From the NCBI RefSeq assembly GCF_026625985.1, contig NZ_CP113116.1:4960001-5024000 (forward strand): a stretch of DNA of 64,000 nt, written 5' to 3'. How positions within the stretch are numbered: position 1 is the stretch's first letter; each line of letters begins with the position of its first letter. The notes below the pieces were generated by a model that worked only from the letters and a program-made list of their open reading frames with translations, did not search any database and was not told the origin of the DNA. Below are positions 51,873-60,165 of this stretch, piece after piece. The DNA is from Mycobacterium sp. Aquia_213 (GTDB taxonomy: Bacteria > Actinomycetota > Actinomycetes > Mycobacteriales > Mycobacteriaceae). A program made the position numbers and the translations under genes.

Positions 51873-53063
51873 CTACACGGGGCTTTCGTTACACAGCCGC
51901 GCCGGCGGTTGCTGGGGCGGCCGCACCGACAGGGTCAGCGGCACCGGCTGGCGCACCCGCTGGCCACGCGAGTGGTCGGCACGCGGGCGCGGGGTCTCCC
52001 GGTCGCGAGCCAGGGCCGACGCGCTGTGCCCCTGGACGCATTCGGGATCCGGCCCGTCCATCGGCAGGCCGGTAAAGAACTTGGCCGCCATGCAGCCGCC
52101 ACGGCAGCTGTCGTAGTGCCCGCAACTGCCGCAGGCGCCCGCCGATTGCGGCTCGCGCAGTTCGCGGAAAAGCGGAGCGTTCTTCCAGACGTTGTCAAAA
52201 CCGCCCTCGGACAACACGTTTCCCGCGAGGAAGCGGTCGTGGATGGCAAACGGGCAGGCGTACACGTCGCCCACCGGGTCGATCAGGCACACCACCCGGC
52301 CGGCTCCACACATGTTCAGGCCGGACAGCGCACCGGAGGAGCCGAGTGGGGCCAGGTGGAAGAAGGAGTCGCCGGTGAGCACCCGCTCCCCCTTGGCGAC
52401 CAGCCAGTCATACAGCTGAACCTGCTGGGCCGCGGTCGGGTGCAGGTCTTCCCACACATCCGCGCCGCGCCCCGATGGCCGCAATCGGGTGATCCGCAGT
52501 GTCGCACCGTAACGGCTTGCCAGGGCGGCGAATTCGTCGAGCTGGTCGACGTTGTGCCGGGTGACCACGACGGAGATCTTGGCGTCGGAAAATCCGGCCG
52601 CGGCCAGGTTCTCCAGCGCACGCACCGCCATCGCGAACGACCCGGGCCCGCGGACCGCGTCGTTGACCTCGGCGGTGGCGCCGTCCAGTGAGATCTGGAC
52701 ATCCACGTAATCGCTGGCCGCCAGTCGCGCGGCGACCTCCGGCGTGATGCGGACGCCGTTGGTCGAGAACTTCACCCCGACATGGTGCGCGGTCGCGTAG
52801 TCGACCAGCTCCCAAAAGTCCGGGCGCACAGTGGGTTCCCCGCCACCGATGTTGACGTAGAACACCTGCATGCGTTCCAGCTCGTCGATGATGTCCATGC
52901 ACTGGCGGGTGGACAGCTCGCGGGGGTCGCGCTTACCCGAGGAGGATAGGCAGTGCACGCAGGCCAGGTTGCAGGCGTAGGTGAGCTCCCACGTCAGGCA
53001 GATGGGCGCATCCAGCCCGTGCTCGAATTGCTCGATGAGCCGGGGTACGGCCGCTGTTGTCAT
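51873..53063 (-). CDS. mftC: Mycofactocin radical SAM maturase MftC
   Basis: 396-aa radical SAM/SPASM enzyme that decarboxylates the C-terminal Tyr of MftA and crosslinks it to the preceding Val. The SAM-cluster motif is CNLACVHC (Cys31, Cys35, Cys38). SPASM cysteines follow in NMCGAGRVVC, YACPFAIHD and CGSCGHYDSCRGGC. The ATG at 53063 overlaps mftB by 4 nt; the upstream open frame is rejected. The C-terminal tail after the SPASM domain is Arg/Pro-rich. Confidence 0.96.
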   Translation of the reverse strand: MTTAAVPRLIEQFEHGLDAPICLTWELTYACNLACVHCLSSSGKRDPRELSTRQCMDIIDELERMQVFYVNIGGGEPTVRPDFWELVDYATAHHVGVKFSTNGVRITPEVAARLAASDYVDVQISLDGATAEVNDAVRGPGSFAMAVRALENLAAAGFSDAKISVVVTRHNVDQLDEFAALASRYGATLRITRLRPSGRGADVWEDLHPTAAQQVQLYDWLVAKGERVLTGDSFFHLAPLGSSGALSGLNMCGAGRVVCLIDPVGDVYACPFAIHDRFLAGNVLSEGGFDNVWKNAPLFRELREPQSAGACGSCGHYDSCRGGCMAAKFFTGLPMDGPDPECVQGHSASALARDRETPRPRADHSRGQRVRQPVPLTLSVRPPQQPPARLCNESPV

Positions 53064-53371
53064 TGATGGTCCTCCTGGGGCACCAGCATGTGGGAATCGA
53101 CCAGCACACCCAACGCGTGCAGGTACGGCCCCTGCTCGGAGTCGTCGACCCCCTCGGCCCGCAAGGCCGACCGGACGTCGGGATGGTCGGCCAGCGACCG
53201 CACCACCGCAAGGATGGTGCGGTTCTTCAGAAAGGAAAGCTTGCGGGTGCCGAAGTGATAGAGCAGTGCGCCAAACGGTTCCGGTCGAACCGCGACCTGC
53301 GGGTGCAATCGCCAACCGCGATCAGGGTCGAATCGGCTTCCTGTCTGTCCAGCCCTCGCGGGCGCGGACAC
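53060..53371 (-). CDS. mftB: Mycofactocin peptide chaperone MftB (RRE/PqqD-like)
   Basis: 103-aa RiPP recognition element that binds the MftA precursor and presents it to MftC. Family segments are RPEPFGALLYHFGTRKLSFL and DSHMLVPQEDHQ. The GTG at 53371 is chosen: it lies 2 nt after the mftA stop. It overlaps mftC by 4 nt. Confidence 0.93.
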   Translation of the reverse strand: MSAPARAGQTGSRFDPDRGWRLHPQVAVRPEPFGALLYHFGTRKLSFLKNRTILAVVRSLADHPDVRSALRAEGVDDSEQGPYLHALGVLVDSHMLVPQEDHQ

Positions 53372-53373
53372 GG

Positions 53374-53463
53374 TCAGTAAACCCCGCACATTCCGTCGAT
53401 GGACACTTCTTCAACCAAAGTCTCGGTGACGAGCTCGGTGTCGGTTTCGATCTCGCGATCCAT
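53374..53463 (-). CDS. mftA: Mycofactocin precursor peptide MftA
   Basis: 29-aa ribosomally made precursor. The acidic leader ETDTELVTETLVEEVS ends in the invariant core IDGMCGVY, whose final Val-Tyr becomes the cofactor. The ATG at 53463 is preceded by AGGAGAGG (53472-53479). The open frame reaches 53604, but that extension lies in the promoter region and is rejected. First gene of the mft operon, divergent from mftR. Confidence 0.96.
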   Translation of the reverse strand: MDREIETDTELVTETLVEEVSIDGMCGVY

Positions 53464-53487
53464 CTGAATTACCTCTCCTACGGTCTC

Positions 53488-53521
53488 GACAACGATGGTC
53501 GATCTTGTCACAATCGTCGTC
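53488..53521. promoter_or_regulatory. Candidate MftR operator in the mftA-mftR gap
   Basis: Inverted repeat GACAACGAT (53488-53496) and ATCGTCGTC (53513-53521), one mismatch, 16-bp spacer, in the middle of the 98-bp divergent gap. MftR of M. smegmatis is known to repress mft transcription and to respond to long-chain acyl-CoA; assigning this repeat to it is inference. Confidence 0.55.
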
Positions 53522-53561
53522 AGAATATGGCATCGAGTGCCGAAACGGAAGGGCGGGTCTG

Positions 53562-54158
53562 ATGCTTCCGCAGTCGCGAGTCGGCCGGCGCCGCTCGACG
53601 ACACCGGACCACATCACCGACGTCGCGATCGAGCTGTTCACCGAGCGGGGCTTTGCCGAGGTGAGCGTCGATGATGTCGCGCAGGCCGCCGGGATCTCGC
53701 GCCGCACGTTGTTCCGCTACTACGCCTCCAAAAACGCCATCCTCTGGGGCGAGTTCGACAGCCACCTCGCGCGTCTTCGCGAGCTGCTCGACAAGGTCGG
53801 CCCGCGGGTCCCGCTGGGTGCGGCGCTGCGATCAGCGCTGTTGGCGTTCAACACCTTTGACGACTCGGAGACCGTCCAGCACCGGCAGCGGATGCGGGTC
53901 ATTCTGCAGACCGCCGAACTGCAGGCATATTCGATGACGATGTACGCCGGATGGCGTGAGGTGATCGCGGAATTCGTCGCCCGGCGCTCGGGTGCCAAGA
54001 CAACCGACCTGCTGCCCCAGACCGTCGCATGGACGCTGCTCGGGGTCGCGCTCTCGGCCTACGAGCATTGGCTGCGCGACGAGTCCGTCACGTTGCCGAC
54101 CGCACTCGGCAACGCCTTCGACGTCGCCGGCGCCGGGCTGAACAGGCTGAAACCATGA
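53562..54158 (+). CDS. mftR: Mycofactocin TetR-family regulator MftR
   Basis: 198-aa repressor, Rv0691c type. The helix-turn-helix is VSVDDVAQAAGISRRTLFRYY, with a helical ligand domain after residue 60. The ATG at 53562 matches the M. tuberculosis length and has GAAGGGCGGG upstream; the open frame to 53505 is rejected. It is divergent from mftA. Its stop overlaps the DUF2332 start (ATGA). Confidence 0.93.
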   Translation: MLPQSRVGRRRSTTPDHITDVAIELFTERGFAEVSVDDVAQAAGISRRTLFRYYASKNAILWGEFDSHLARLRELLDKVGPRVPLGAALRSALLAFNTFDDSETVQHRQRMRVILQTAELQAYSMTMYAGWREVIAEFVARRSGAKTTDLLPQTVAWTLLGVALSAYEHWLRDESVTLPTALGNAFDVAGAGLNRLKP

Positions 54159-55216
54159 CCGTCGACACCGAGCACCTGCTGCACACACTGCGGTCGCAAG
54201 GACGGTTCTGCGGCGCGTCGGGCTCCCGGATGTACGACGAGCTGTTCGAGCTGGTGGCCTCCGACGTCGAAGCCGGCGGCATCTTCGCGACGATCCTGTC
54301 CGGCCACGAGGACGATCCGTCGCGCGAGGCGGTGCCGCTGCGGCTGCTGGGCGGCTTGCACCGGTTGGTGCTCGACGGCCGGGCAGCGGTGTTGCGCCGC
54401 TGGTATCCCAGCACCGGCGGCAGCTGGGATGCCGGCAGCGCGTGGCCCGAGATCAAGCTCGTCGCGGCCGGCCATGCCGAGTCGCTGCGCGCGGCGCTGG
54501 GACAGCCGCCGCAAACCAACGAGGTCGGCCGATCCGCCGCGCTGATCGGCGCGCTGCTGCGTATCAACCACGAAATCGATTTCCCGATACGGCTTTTCGA
54601 GATCGGATCGAGCGCCGGACTAAACCTGCGTGCCGACCACTACCACTACCGCTACGGCGGCGGGCAGTGGGGACCGATCGACTCACCGGTGATCATCGAC
54701 GACGCGTGGCAGGGTCGAGTGCCGCCGACCGGTTCGGTGCGGATCGCCGAGCGGCGGGGGTTCGACATCGCGCCGTTAGACGTCACCGGCGTCACCGGTA
54801 CCGACGGCGAGATGACCGCGCTGAGCTATGTCTGGCCGGACCAGGCCGCCCGGCTGCAGCGGCTGCGCGGCGCGATCGCGGTGGCCCGCAAGTTACCGGC
54901 GCAGCTGGTGCGCCAGAGCGCCGGCGCCGCGGTCGCCGGCCTGGCACTGGCCGACGGCGCCTTGACCGTGCTGTGGCATTCGATCACGTGGCAGTACCTG
55001 TCGCAGGACGAGCGTGGCGCCGTGCGCGCTCACGTCAACGCGCTGGGCGAACGCGCCGATGCCGCCGCACCGTTCGCACACCTGACGATGGAACCCGCAC
55101 GCGACGGCCCGGACAGTGCGCTCAAGTTCCTGGTGCGCGCCCGGCGCTGGCCCGGCGGCGACCTCGTGGTTCTGGGTGAATGCCATCCGCACGGCCCACC
55201 CGTGAACTGGCAATAG
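54155..55216 (+). CDS. DUF2332-family protein (Rv0690c-like)
   Basis: 353-aa conserved actinobacterial protein of unknown function. Visible conserved stretches are LFEIGSSAGLNLRADHYHYRY, ALSYVWPDQAARLQRL and LTVLWHSITWQYL. The GSSAG segment after a hydrophobic strand recalls a Rossmann-type methyltransferase motif I, but that is inference. The ATG at 54155 overlaps the mftR stop, so it is co-translated with the regulator and may belong to its regulon. Confidence 0.82.
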   Translation: MTVDTEHLLHTLRSQGRFCGASGSRMYDELFELVASDVEAGGIFATILSGHEDDPSREAVPLRLLGGLHRLVLDGRAAVLRRWYPSTGGSWDAGSAWPEIKLVAAGHAESLRAALGQPPQTNEVGRSAALIGALLRINHEIDFPIRLFEIGSSAGLNLRADHYHYRYGGGQWGPIDSPVIIDDAWQGRVPPTGSVRIAERRGFDIAPLDVTGVTGTDGEMTALSYVWPDQAARLQRLRGAIAVARKLPAQLVRQSAGAAVAGLALADGALTVLWHSITWQYLSQDERGAVRAHVNALGERADAAAPFAHLTMEPARDGPDSALKFLVRARRWPGGDLVVLGECHPHGPPVNWQ

Positions 55217-55283
55217 ACGCAATCGGCAAAAATTTTCGCGCACAACCCGTCGGAGTTCGCGTTGCCGCGGCGACGATAAGAGT

Positions 55284-55805
55284 GTGAGCGCCGAATCGGA
55301 TCACCAATCCGACGCTCGACGCGCGCTTTTGGCGCTCTACGACGAGGCGTTGCCGGTGGTTTACGGGTACTTCGTGCGACGCTGCGGCGATCGCGGCGCG
55401 TCGGAGGACCTGACGTCGGAGACCTTCCTCGCGGCGATGGACGCCGCGCGCAAGGTCGAGCCGCCGCCGGTCACGATCGCGTGGTTGCTCGGCGTGGCAC
55501 GACACAAACTGGCCGACCACTATCGGCGCGGTCAGGACCGGCTCAGCGTGCCGGTGGCCGAGCCGCCGGAACCCGTCGACACGGCCGACGACTGGGACGC
55601 CGAGCTGGATCGCCTGGTCGCCGAAGCCGTGCTGGCCCGGCTGGCCGAGCCGCACCGCACGGTGCTGGTGCTGCGCTACATGGACGACTGCAGCGTCGGC
55701 GAATGCGCCGCGCTGATCGGGCGTACGGTGCACGCCACCGAAGCGCTCCTGGTCCGGGCGCGCCGCGCATTCAAGAAGCACTATCCGGAGGGAGGCATGT
55801 CATGA
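55284..55805 (+). CDS. ECF-type RNA polymerase sigma factor
   Basis: 173-aa ECF sigma factor: region 2 around LPVVYGYFVRRCGDRG, SEDLTSETFLAAM and ITIAWLLGVARHKLADHYRR-like TIAWLLGVARHKLAD; region 4 around HRTVLVLRYMDDCSVGE and EALLVRARRAFKKH. The start is GTG at 55284. It overlaps the VOC gene by 4 nt; there is no recognisable anti-sigma gene. It is not an M. tuberculosis gene at this position. Confidence 0.86.
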   Translation: MSAESDHQSDARRALLALYDEALPVVYGYFVRRCGDRGASEDLTSETFLAAMDAARKVEPPPVTIAWLLGVARHKLADHYRRGQDRLSVPVAEPPEPVDTADDWDAELDRLVAEAVLARLAEPHRTVLVLRYMDDCSVGECAALIGRTVHATEALLVRARRAFKKHYPEGGMS

Positions 55806-57076
55806 ACCGGCGCAACCACAGCGATCCACTCGGCGTGCTGCGCACCGATGACCTTCCGGTTCAACCTGATCCGGCTTTCGCCGCGCGGCTGCGCCGGCAA
55901 CTAGAAGCCGGACTTTCCCTACCAGAAGGAGTTGTCATGAGCGGCACCACAACTGCCCTTGCCGACCTGGCCGAACCCGATGCGCCGCGGGCGCCGCGAC
56001 CGGCGGCACTGCCCTATCTGAGTGTGGCGAACGCACGCGCGGCCATCACGTGGTACACCGAGGCGTTCGGCGCCGTCGTGGTCGGTGATCCAATCATCAT
56101 GGACGACGGGCGAATTGGGCATGCCGAGATCGCGATCGACGGTGGTGTGCTGTACCTGGCCGACGAGTATCCGGAGCTTGGCTTGAAAGCACCTGCACCG
56201 AAAGCTGTTTCGGTCAGCCTGATGTTGCACGTGGCCGACACCGATGCGGCCCTGCACCAAGCCCGCGAACACGGTGCGACCGTCGAGCGGGAGGTCTACC
56301 AGAACTACGGAACGCGCAACGCCACCATCATCGACCCCTTCGGGCACCGCTGGATGTTGTCCGGGCCCACGGCTGCGCCCGTCACCACCATCGCGCACGG
56401 CGACATCGGCTACATCTCGGTGTGGACTCCGGACGCCGACCGCGCGGCGGCCTTCTACGGGCATGTCCTGGGCTGGACATTCGACCCCGCGTCACACCAG
56501 GTGACCAACACCGACCTGCCGACCGGAATTTTCGCCACCGCAGCACCCGCCACCTTGTTCTGCTGCTACGCCGTCGACGACGTCGAGGCCGCCCGCATCG
56601 CGATCGCCGAGGCGGGTGGTGTCCCGGGCGAAATCCGGGACACCGAGTACGGCGTCCTGCTCGACGCCACCGACCCGCTGGGCACGGCGTTCGCGGTTCA
56701 CCAACCCACCGCCGGCCGAAAGCGCCCAGAACTCAACGGTTCCGGGCCCGGTGAACTGTCCTACGTCACTTACGAAGTGGCGGATTCGGCCGGGTTCCGC
56801 GAGTTCTACGGCCGACTGTTGCGGTGGAGCTTCGAGCCGGGCCGCGTGACCGATGGCTGGCAGGTGGTGGGATCGCATCCGATGGCCGGGGCCGCCGGGG
56901 GCAGCGCGCGCCCGACCACCGTGCCGATGTGGACAGTCGCCGATATCGACGCGGCGGTCGCACGGGTCCGCGAAGCCGGCGGCACCGTACTTGCCGAGCC
57001 GGCCCGCCAGCCCTACGGCATCAGCGCCGAGTGCACCGACGACCAGGGCGCGCGGTTCTACCTGGGGCAGCTCTAG
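55802..57076 (+). CDS. Triple-VOC-domain protein coupled to ECF sigma factor
   Basis: 424-aa protein with three glyoxalase/VOC modules. The first (about 65-180) has PYLSVANARAAITWYTEAFG and a zinc-type DPFGHRWML end. The second (about 195-300) has GYISVWTPDADRAAAFYGHV and DATDPLGTAFAVHQP. The third (about 315-424) has SYVTYEVADSAGFREFYGRL. A 60-residue N-terminal region (DPLGVLRTDDLPVQPDPAFA) precedes an in-frame ATG at 55937 that would start at the VOC part. The ATGA overlap with the sigma gene suggests that it senses a ligand for, or is controlled by, that sigma. Confidence 0.82.
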   Translation: MNRRNHSDPLGVLRTDDLPVQPDPAFAARLRRQLEAGLSLPEGVVMSGTTTALADLAEPDAPRAPRPAALPYLSVANARAAITWYTEAFGAVVVGDPIIMDDGRIGHAEIAIDGGVLYLADEYPELGLKAPAPKAVSVSLMLHVADTDAALHQAREHGATVEREVYQNYGTRNATIIDPFGHRWMLSGPTAAPVTTIAHGDIGYISVWTPDADRAAAFYGHVLGWTFDPASHQVTNTDLPTGIFATAAPATLFCCYAVDDVEAARIAIAEAGGVPGEIRDTEYGVLLDATDPLGTAFAVHQPTAGRKRPELNGSGPGELSYVTYEVADSAGFREFYGRLLRWSFEPGRVTDGWQVVGSHPMAGAAGGSARPTTVPMWTVADIDAAVARVREAGGTVLAEPARQPYGISAECTDDQGARFYLGQL

Positions 57077-58056
57077 GTCAGTGCCTCGGGGTTGGCGATC
57101 CGGACCGGCGCGCCGTCCAGCCAGGCCACCACGGCTTCGATGCTGTCCGAATAGAAAGCGCCCAGCATCTCGCGGGTGACGTACCCCAGGTGGGGAGACA
57201 GCGTCACATTCGGCAGCCGGCGCAATGGATGGTCGGGCGCGGGAGGTTCGACGTCGAAGACGTCGAGCCCGGCGCCGGCGATGCGCCCGGCCTGCAGCGC
57301 CGAGATCAGCGCCGCCTCGTCGACGATCGGGCCCCGCGACGTGTTGATCAAGTAGGCGTGCGGGTTCATCAGGGCCAGCTCGGGTCCGCCGACCAAGCCT
57401 CGCGTCCGCTCGGAGAGCACCAGGTGGATGGAGACCACATCGGCGGAGTCGAACAACGCCGCTTTCTCCACCCGGCGCGCACCGGCAGCCGTCGCGGCCT
57501 CCTCGGTGAGATTCTGGCTCCACGCAATGACTTCCATGCCAAACACGCCTCCGTACTCGGCCATCCGCTTACCGGTCCGGCCCAGGCCCAGCAGCCCGAG
57601 AGTCTTGCCGGCAAGCGTTACGCCGGCGCTGCTCTGCCATCCACCATCGCGCATCCGCCGATGCTCTTCGGCCAAGTTGCGCACCGTCGCGATCAGCAGG
57701 CCCCAGGCGAGTTCGGGCGTGGCGTCGTGGACCGCCCGGAATCGGGGGTTGGCGAAATCCGAATGGGCGACCAGGACGCCGGATTCGCTGGCCGCGGCCA
57801 TGTCCAGGTTCGGCAGGCTCATGCCGACGATCGTGATCAGCTTCAGGTTTCCCAGCCGCTCGATCAGCGTGCGCGGCAACGCCATCCGTTCGCGCACGGT
57901 ACAGATCACGTCGAACGGCTGCAGTACTTCTGCCGCTTCCGCTTCGGAGAGATGCCGGTCGAAGACGGTGATCTCGGATCGGCTCTGCACCGGCGACCAG
58001 TCGGCGAGCTCGAGTGCCATACCGGCGTAGTCATCGAGTATCGCCACCCGGGGCAT
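57073..58056 (-). CDS. D-2-hydroxyacid dehydrogenase family protein
   Basis: 327-aa NAD-dependent dehydrogenase: GKTLGLLGLGRTGKRMAEYG for NAD, catalytic Arg in INTSRGPIVDE, Glu region GLDVFDVEPP and catalytic His in LSPHLGYVTREM. All three catalytic residues are intact, unlike serA2 where the Glu loop differs. ATG at 58056 begins MPRVAILDDYAG. It lies 5 nt behind the reductase gene. Its stop shares CTAG with the convergent VOC stop. Confidence 0.88.
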   Translation of the reverse strand: MPRVAILDDYAGMALELADWSPVQSRSEITVFDRHLSEAEAAEVLQPFDVICTVRERMALPRTLIERLGNLKLITIVGMSLPNLDMAAASESGVLVAHSDFANPRFRAVHDATPELAWGLLIATVRNLAEEHRRMRDGGWQSSAGVTLAGKTLGLLGLGRTGKRMAEYGGVFGMEVIAWSQNLTEEAATAAGARRVEKAALFDSADVVSIHLVLSERTRGLVGGPELALMNPHAYLINTSRGPIVDEAALISALQAGRIAGAGLDVFDVEPPAPDHPLRRLPNVTLSPHLGYVTREMLGAFYSDSIEAVVAWLDGAPVRIANPEALT

Positions 58057-58061
58057 GGGCG

Positions 58062-59234
58062 TCAGCCCAGCATTTCCGAAATGGGTGTTGCGGCAGCGAT
58101 TTTGCCGCGGGCCTTCATGACTTTGCCCGGCAACCCGCCGCCGACCACGCCGACCACAACTCCGTCGCGCTCGTAGTAGGCCAGGAACTTTCGCCCGTCG
58201 TCCTCGACCAGGTGCACGATGTCGGTGGCCTCCGGCTCCCCCAGGCACTGGATCTTGACGTCGTACTGGTCGCTCCAGAAGTACGGCACCACCGTGACCG
58301 ACGGCACCTCCTGGCCAAGCATCGCGGGCACCACCACCCGGGCCTGGTCGGCAACGTTGCTCCAATGTTCTACGCGTGCTTGATGTCCCGTCGCATCGCG
58401 CCACGACGCGACGTCGCCAAGGGCCCACACATTGGGCGCACTGGTGCGGCCGGCCTCGTCGCAGATGACACCGTTGTCGACGTCGACGCCGCTGCCCTCC
58501 AGCCATTCGGCGGCCGGCCGCGACCCGATACCGACGACCACCAGGTCGGCCGCCAGCTCGGTGCCATCGGACAGCACCACCGTCTCGACACGGCCGTCAC
58601 CGCGCACCTCGGCCACACCGATGCCGGTACGCACGTCGACGCCTTCGCCGCGATGCAGCCGCGACACCAGCTCGCCGATCTGTTCGCCGAGCACCGAGGC
58701 CAACGGCGTGGGCTGCGGCTCCACCAGCACCACGTCGACCCCCAGGCTGCGCAGGCTGGCCGCGACCTCGCAACCGATGAAGCCGGCGCCGACCACCACG
58801 GCGTGCCGCGCCTGGGAAGCGTGCTCGCGCAGCGCCATGCTCTCGTCGAACGAGCGCAGCACGCGAATTCCCTCGAGATCCGGGAACGCCGGGATGCGCC
58901 GCGGGACCAAACCCGTCGCGATCACCAGCTCGTCGTAACCAAGCGATGTTCCGTCGGAAAGGGTCAGGGTCTGAGCGGCGGTGTCCAGGCCGGTGGCCGC
59001 CGCCCCGAGCCGCAGCGTGATGTCGTTCTCGTCGTAGAACTCACGCGGCTTGAGGGCGACGTCGTCAACCTCTTTGCGCAGCACTTCCTTGGACAGCGGC
59101 GGCCGATCGTAGGGCAAATGGACCTCGTCGCTGACGATCGTGACTGGCCCGGTGTATTCCGACCGACGCAATTGCTCGGCCGTGCGCGCAGCCGCGAGCC
59201 CGCCCCCGACGATCACGATTCCTTTATTGCTCAC
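58062..59234 (-). CDS. FAD-dependent ferredoxin-type reductase (Rv0688-like)
   Basis: 390-aa NAD(P)/FAD oxidoreductase of the putidaredoxin/rubredoxin-reductase class. The FAD motif is GIVIVGGGLAAARTAEQL, the NAD motif HAVVVGAGFIGCEVAASL, and the second FAD contact NVWALGDVASWRD. A C-terminal reductase domain follows (YFWSDQYDVKIQCLG). The start is GTG. It may pass electrons to a ferredoxin/P450; the P450 at 42152 is a candidate in this window but is not linked. Confidence 0.9.
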   Translation of the reverse strand: MSNKGIVIVGGGLAAARTAEQLRRSEYTGPVTIVSDEVHLPYDRPPLSKEVLRKEVDDVALKPREFYDENDITLRLGAAATGLDTAAQTLTLSDGTSLGYDELVIATGLVPRRIPAFPDLEGIRVLRSFDESMALREHASQARHAVVVGAGFIGCEVAASLRSLGVDVVLVEPQPTPLASVLGEQIGELVSRLHRGEGVDVRTGIGVAEVRGDGRVETVVLSDGTELAADLVVVGIGSRPAAEWLEGSGVDVDNGVICDEAGRTSAPNVWALGDVASWRDATGHQARVEHWSNVADQARVVVPAMLGQEVPSVTVVPYFWSDQYDVKIQCLGEPEATDIVHLVEDDGRKFLAYYERDGVVVGVVGGGLPGKVMKARGKIAAATPISEMLG

Positions 59235-59259
59235 GTGGAGTTCATAGCACGCGGGGCGG

Positions 59260-60087
59260 TCAGTACTTTAGGGCACCCTTATCGACGGGGATCTGCATGC
59301 CGGTCACCGTGCCCGCGCCGTCGCCGGCCAACCAGGCGACGACATCGGAGACCTCTTCGGCCGCCATGAATCCCTTGTACTGCATCGGCATTGGCGGGAA
59401 GCTGTGCACGAAGCGGGGATGCTTGGCGAAGATCTCCATCATTGCTTCCGGTTCGATCATCGGGGTGTCGATCGAGTAGGGATGGATGGAGTTGACCCGG
59501 ATGCCGTATTCGCCGAGCTCGATCGCCAGGGTGTTGGTCAGCGCGGTCAGCCCGAACTTGCTGGCCGAGTAGTGGCCGTTGCCGGGCGTGGCCTTCAGTC
59601 CGGCCGACGAGCTGACGACGACGATCGATCCGCCGTTGCCGGCCTCGATCATCGCGGGAATCGCGGCACGCAGGGTGCGCCAGGTGCCGGTCAGGTTGAC
59701 CCCGATGACGGTGTCCCACTGCTCGTCGGTGAGTTCCCAGACCCGGCCCCAGCCCAGCACACCGGCGTTGGCCACCACGATGTCGAGCCGGCCGAACTGC
59801 TCCACGCCGTCGGCCACCAGTTGGCGCACGGTGGGGTCGTCGCGAATGTCGCCGGCGCGCGCCAGGATCTTGCGGCCCTCGGCCTCCACCAGACGGACGG
59901 TCTCGCTGAGATCTTCGGGGGTGGCCGGCGTGTACGTCACGGTGTCCGACGCCGATGCGCAGATGTCGAGCGCGATGATGTCGGCGCCCTCGTGAGCCAG
60001 CCGCACCGCGTGCGCACGCCCTTGCGCGCGGGCGGCGCCGGTCACGAATGCCACTCGTCCTTGCAGTGATCCTTCACGTCCCGACAC
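59260..60087 (-). CDS. Mycofactocin-coupled SDR family oxidoreductase (Rv0687-like)
   Basis: 275-aa SDR with the extra segment after strand 2 (SASDTVTYTPATPEDLSET) that marks the mycofactocin-dependent SDR subfamily, whose NAD is not exchangeable. Other motifs are VTGAARAQGRAHAVRLA, ANAG, SSSAGLKATPG and YSASK. The GTG at 60087 is chosen over 60111 because AAGGGG precedes it and the length equals Rv0687. It probably oxidises an alcohol with mycofactocin as acceptor. Confidence 0.9.
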   Translation of the reverse strand: MSGREGSLQGRVAFVTGAARAQGRAHAVRLAHEGADIIALDICASASDTVTYTPATPEDLSETVRLVEAEGRKILARAGDIRDDPTVRQLVADGVEQFGRLDIVVANAGVLGWGRVWELTDEQWDTVIGVNLTGTWRTLRAAIPAMIEAGNGGSIVVVSSSAGLKATPGNGHYSASKFGLTALTNTLAIELGEYGIRVNSIHPYSIDTPMIEPEAMMEIFAKHPRFVHSFPPMPMQYKGFMAAEEVSDVVAWLAGDGAGTVTGMQIPVDKGALKY

Positions 60088-60165
60088 GGCACGCCCCTTT
60101 CGCCGAATCACAGGCTAGCAGCGAAACTGAAACGTGTTCTAACTCGGTTCGAAGAGTCGACGAGC

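Noticed and set aside
55937..57076. Separate VOC gene starting at the internal ATG
   Set aside because: The frame is open from 55802 and overlaps the sigma stop in ATGA style, and the intervening region looks coding. An internal start is possible but less supported.
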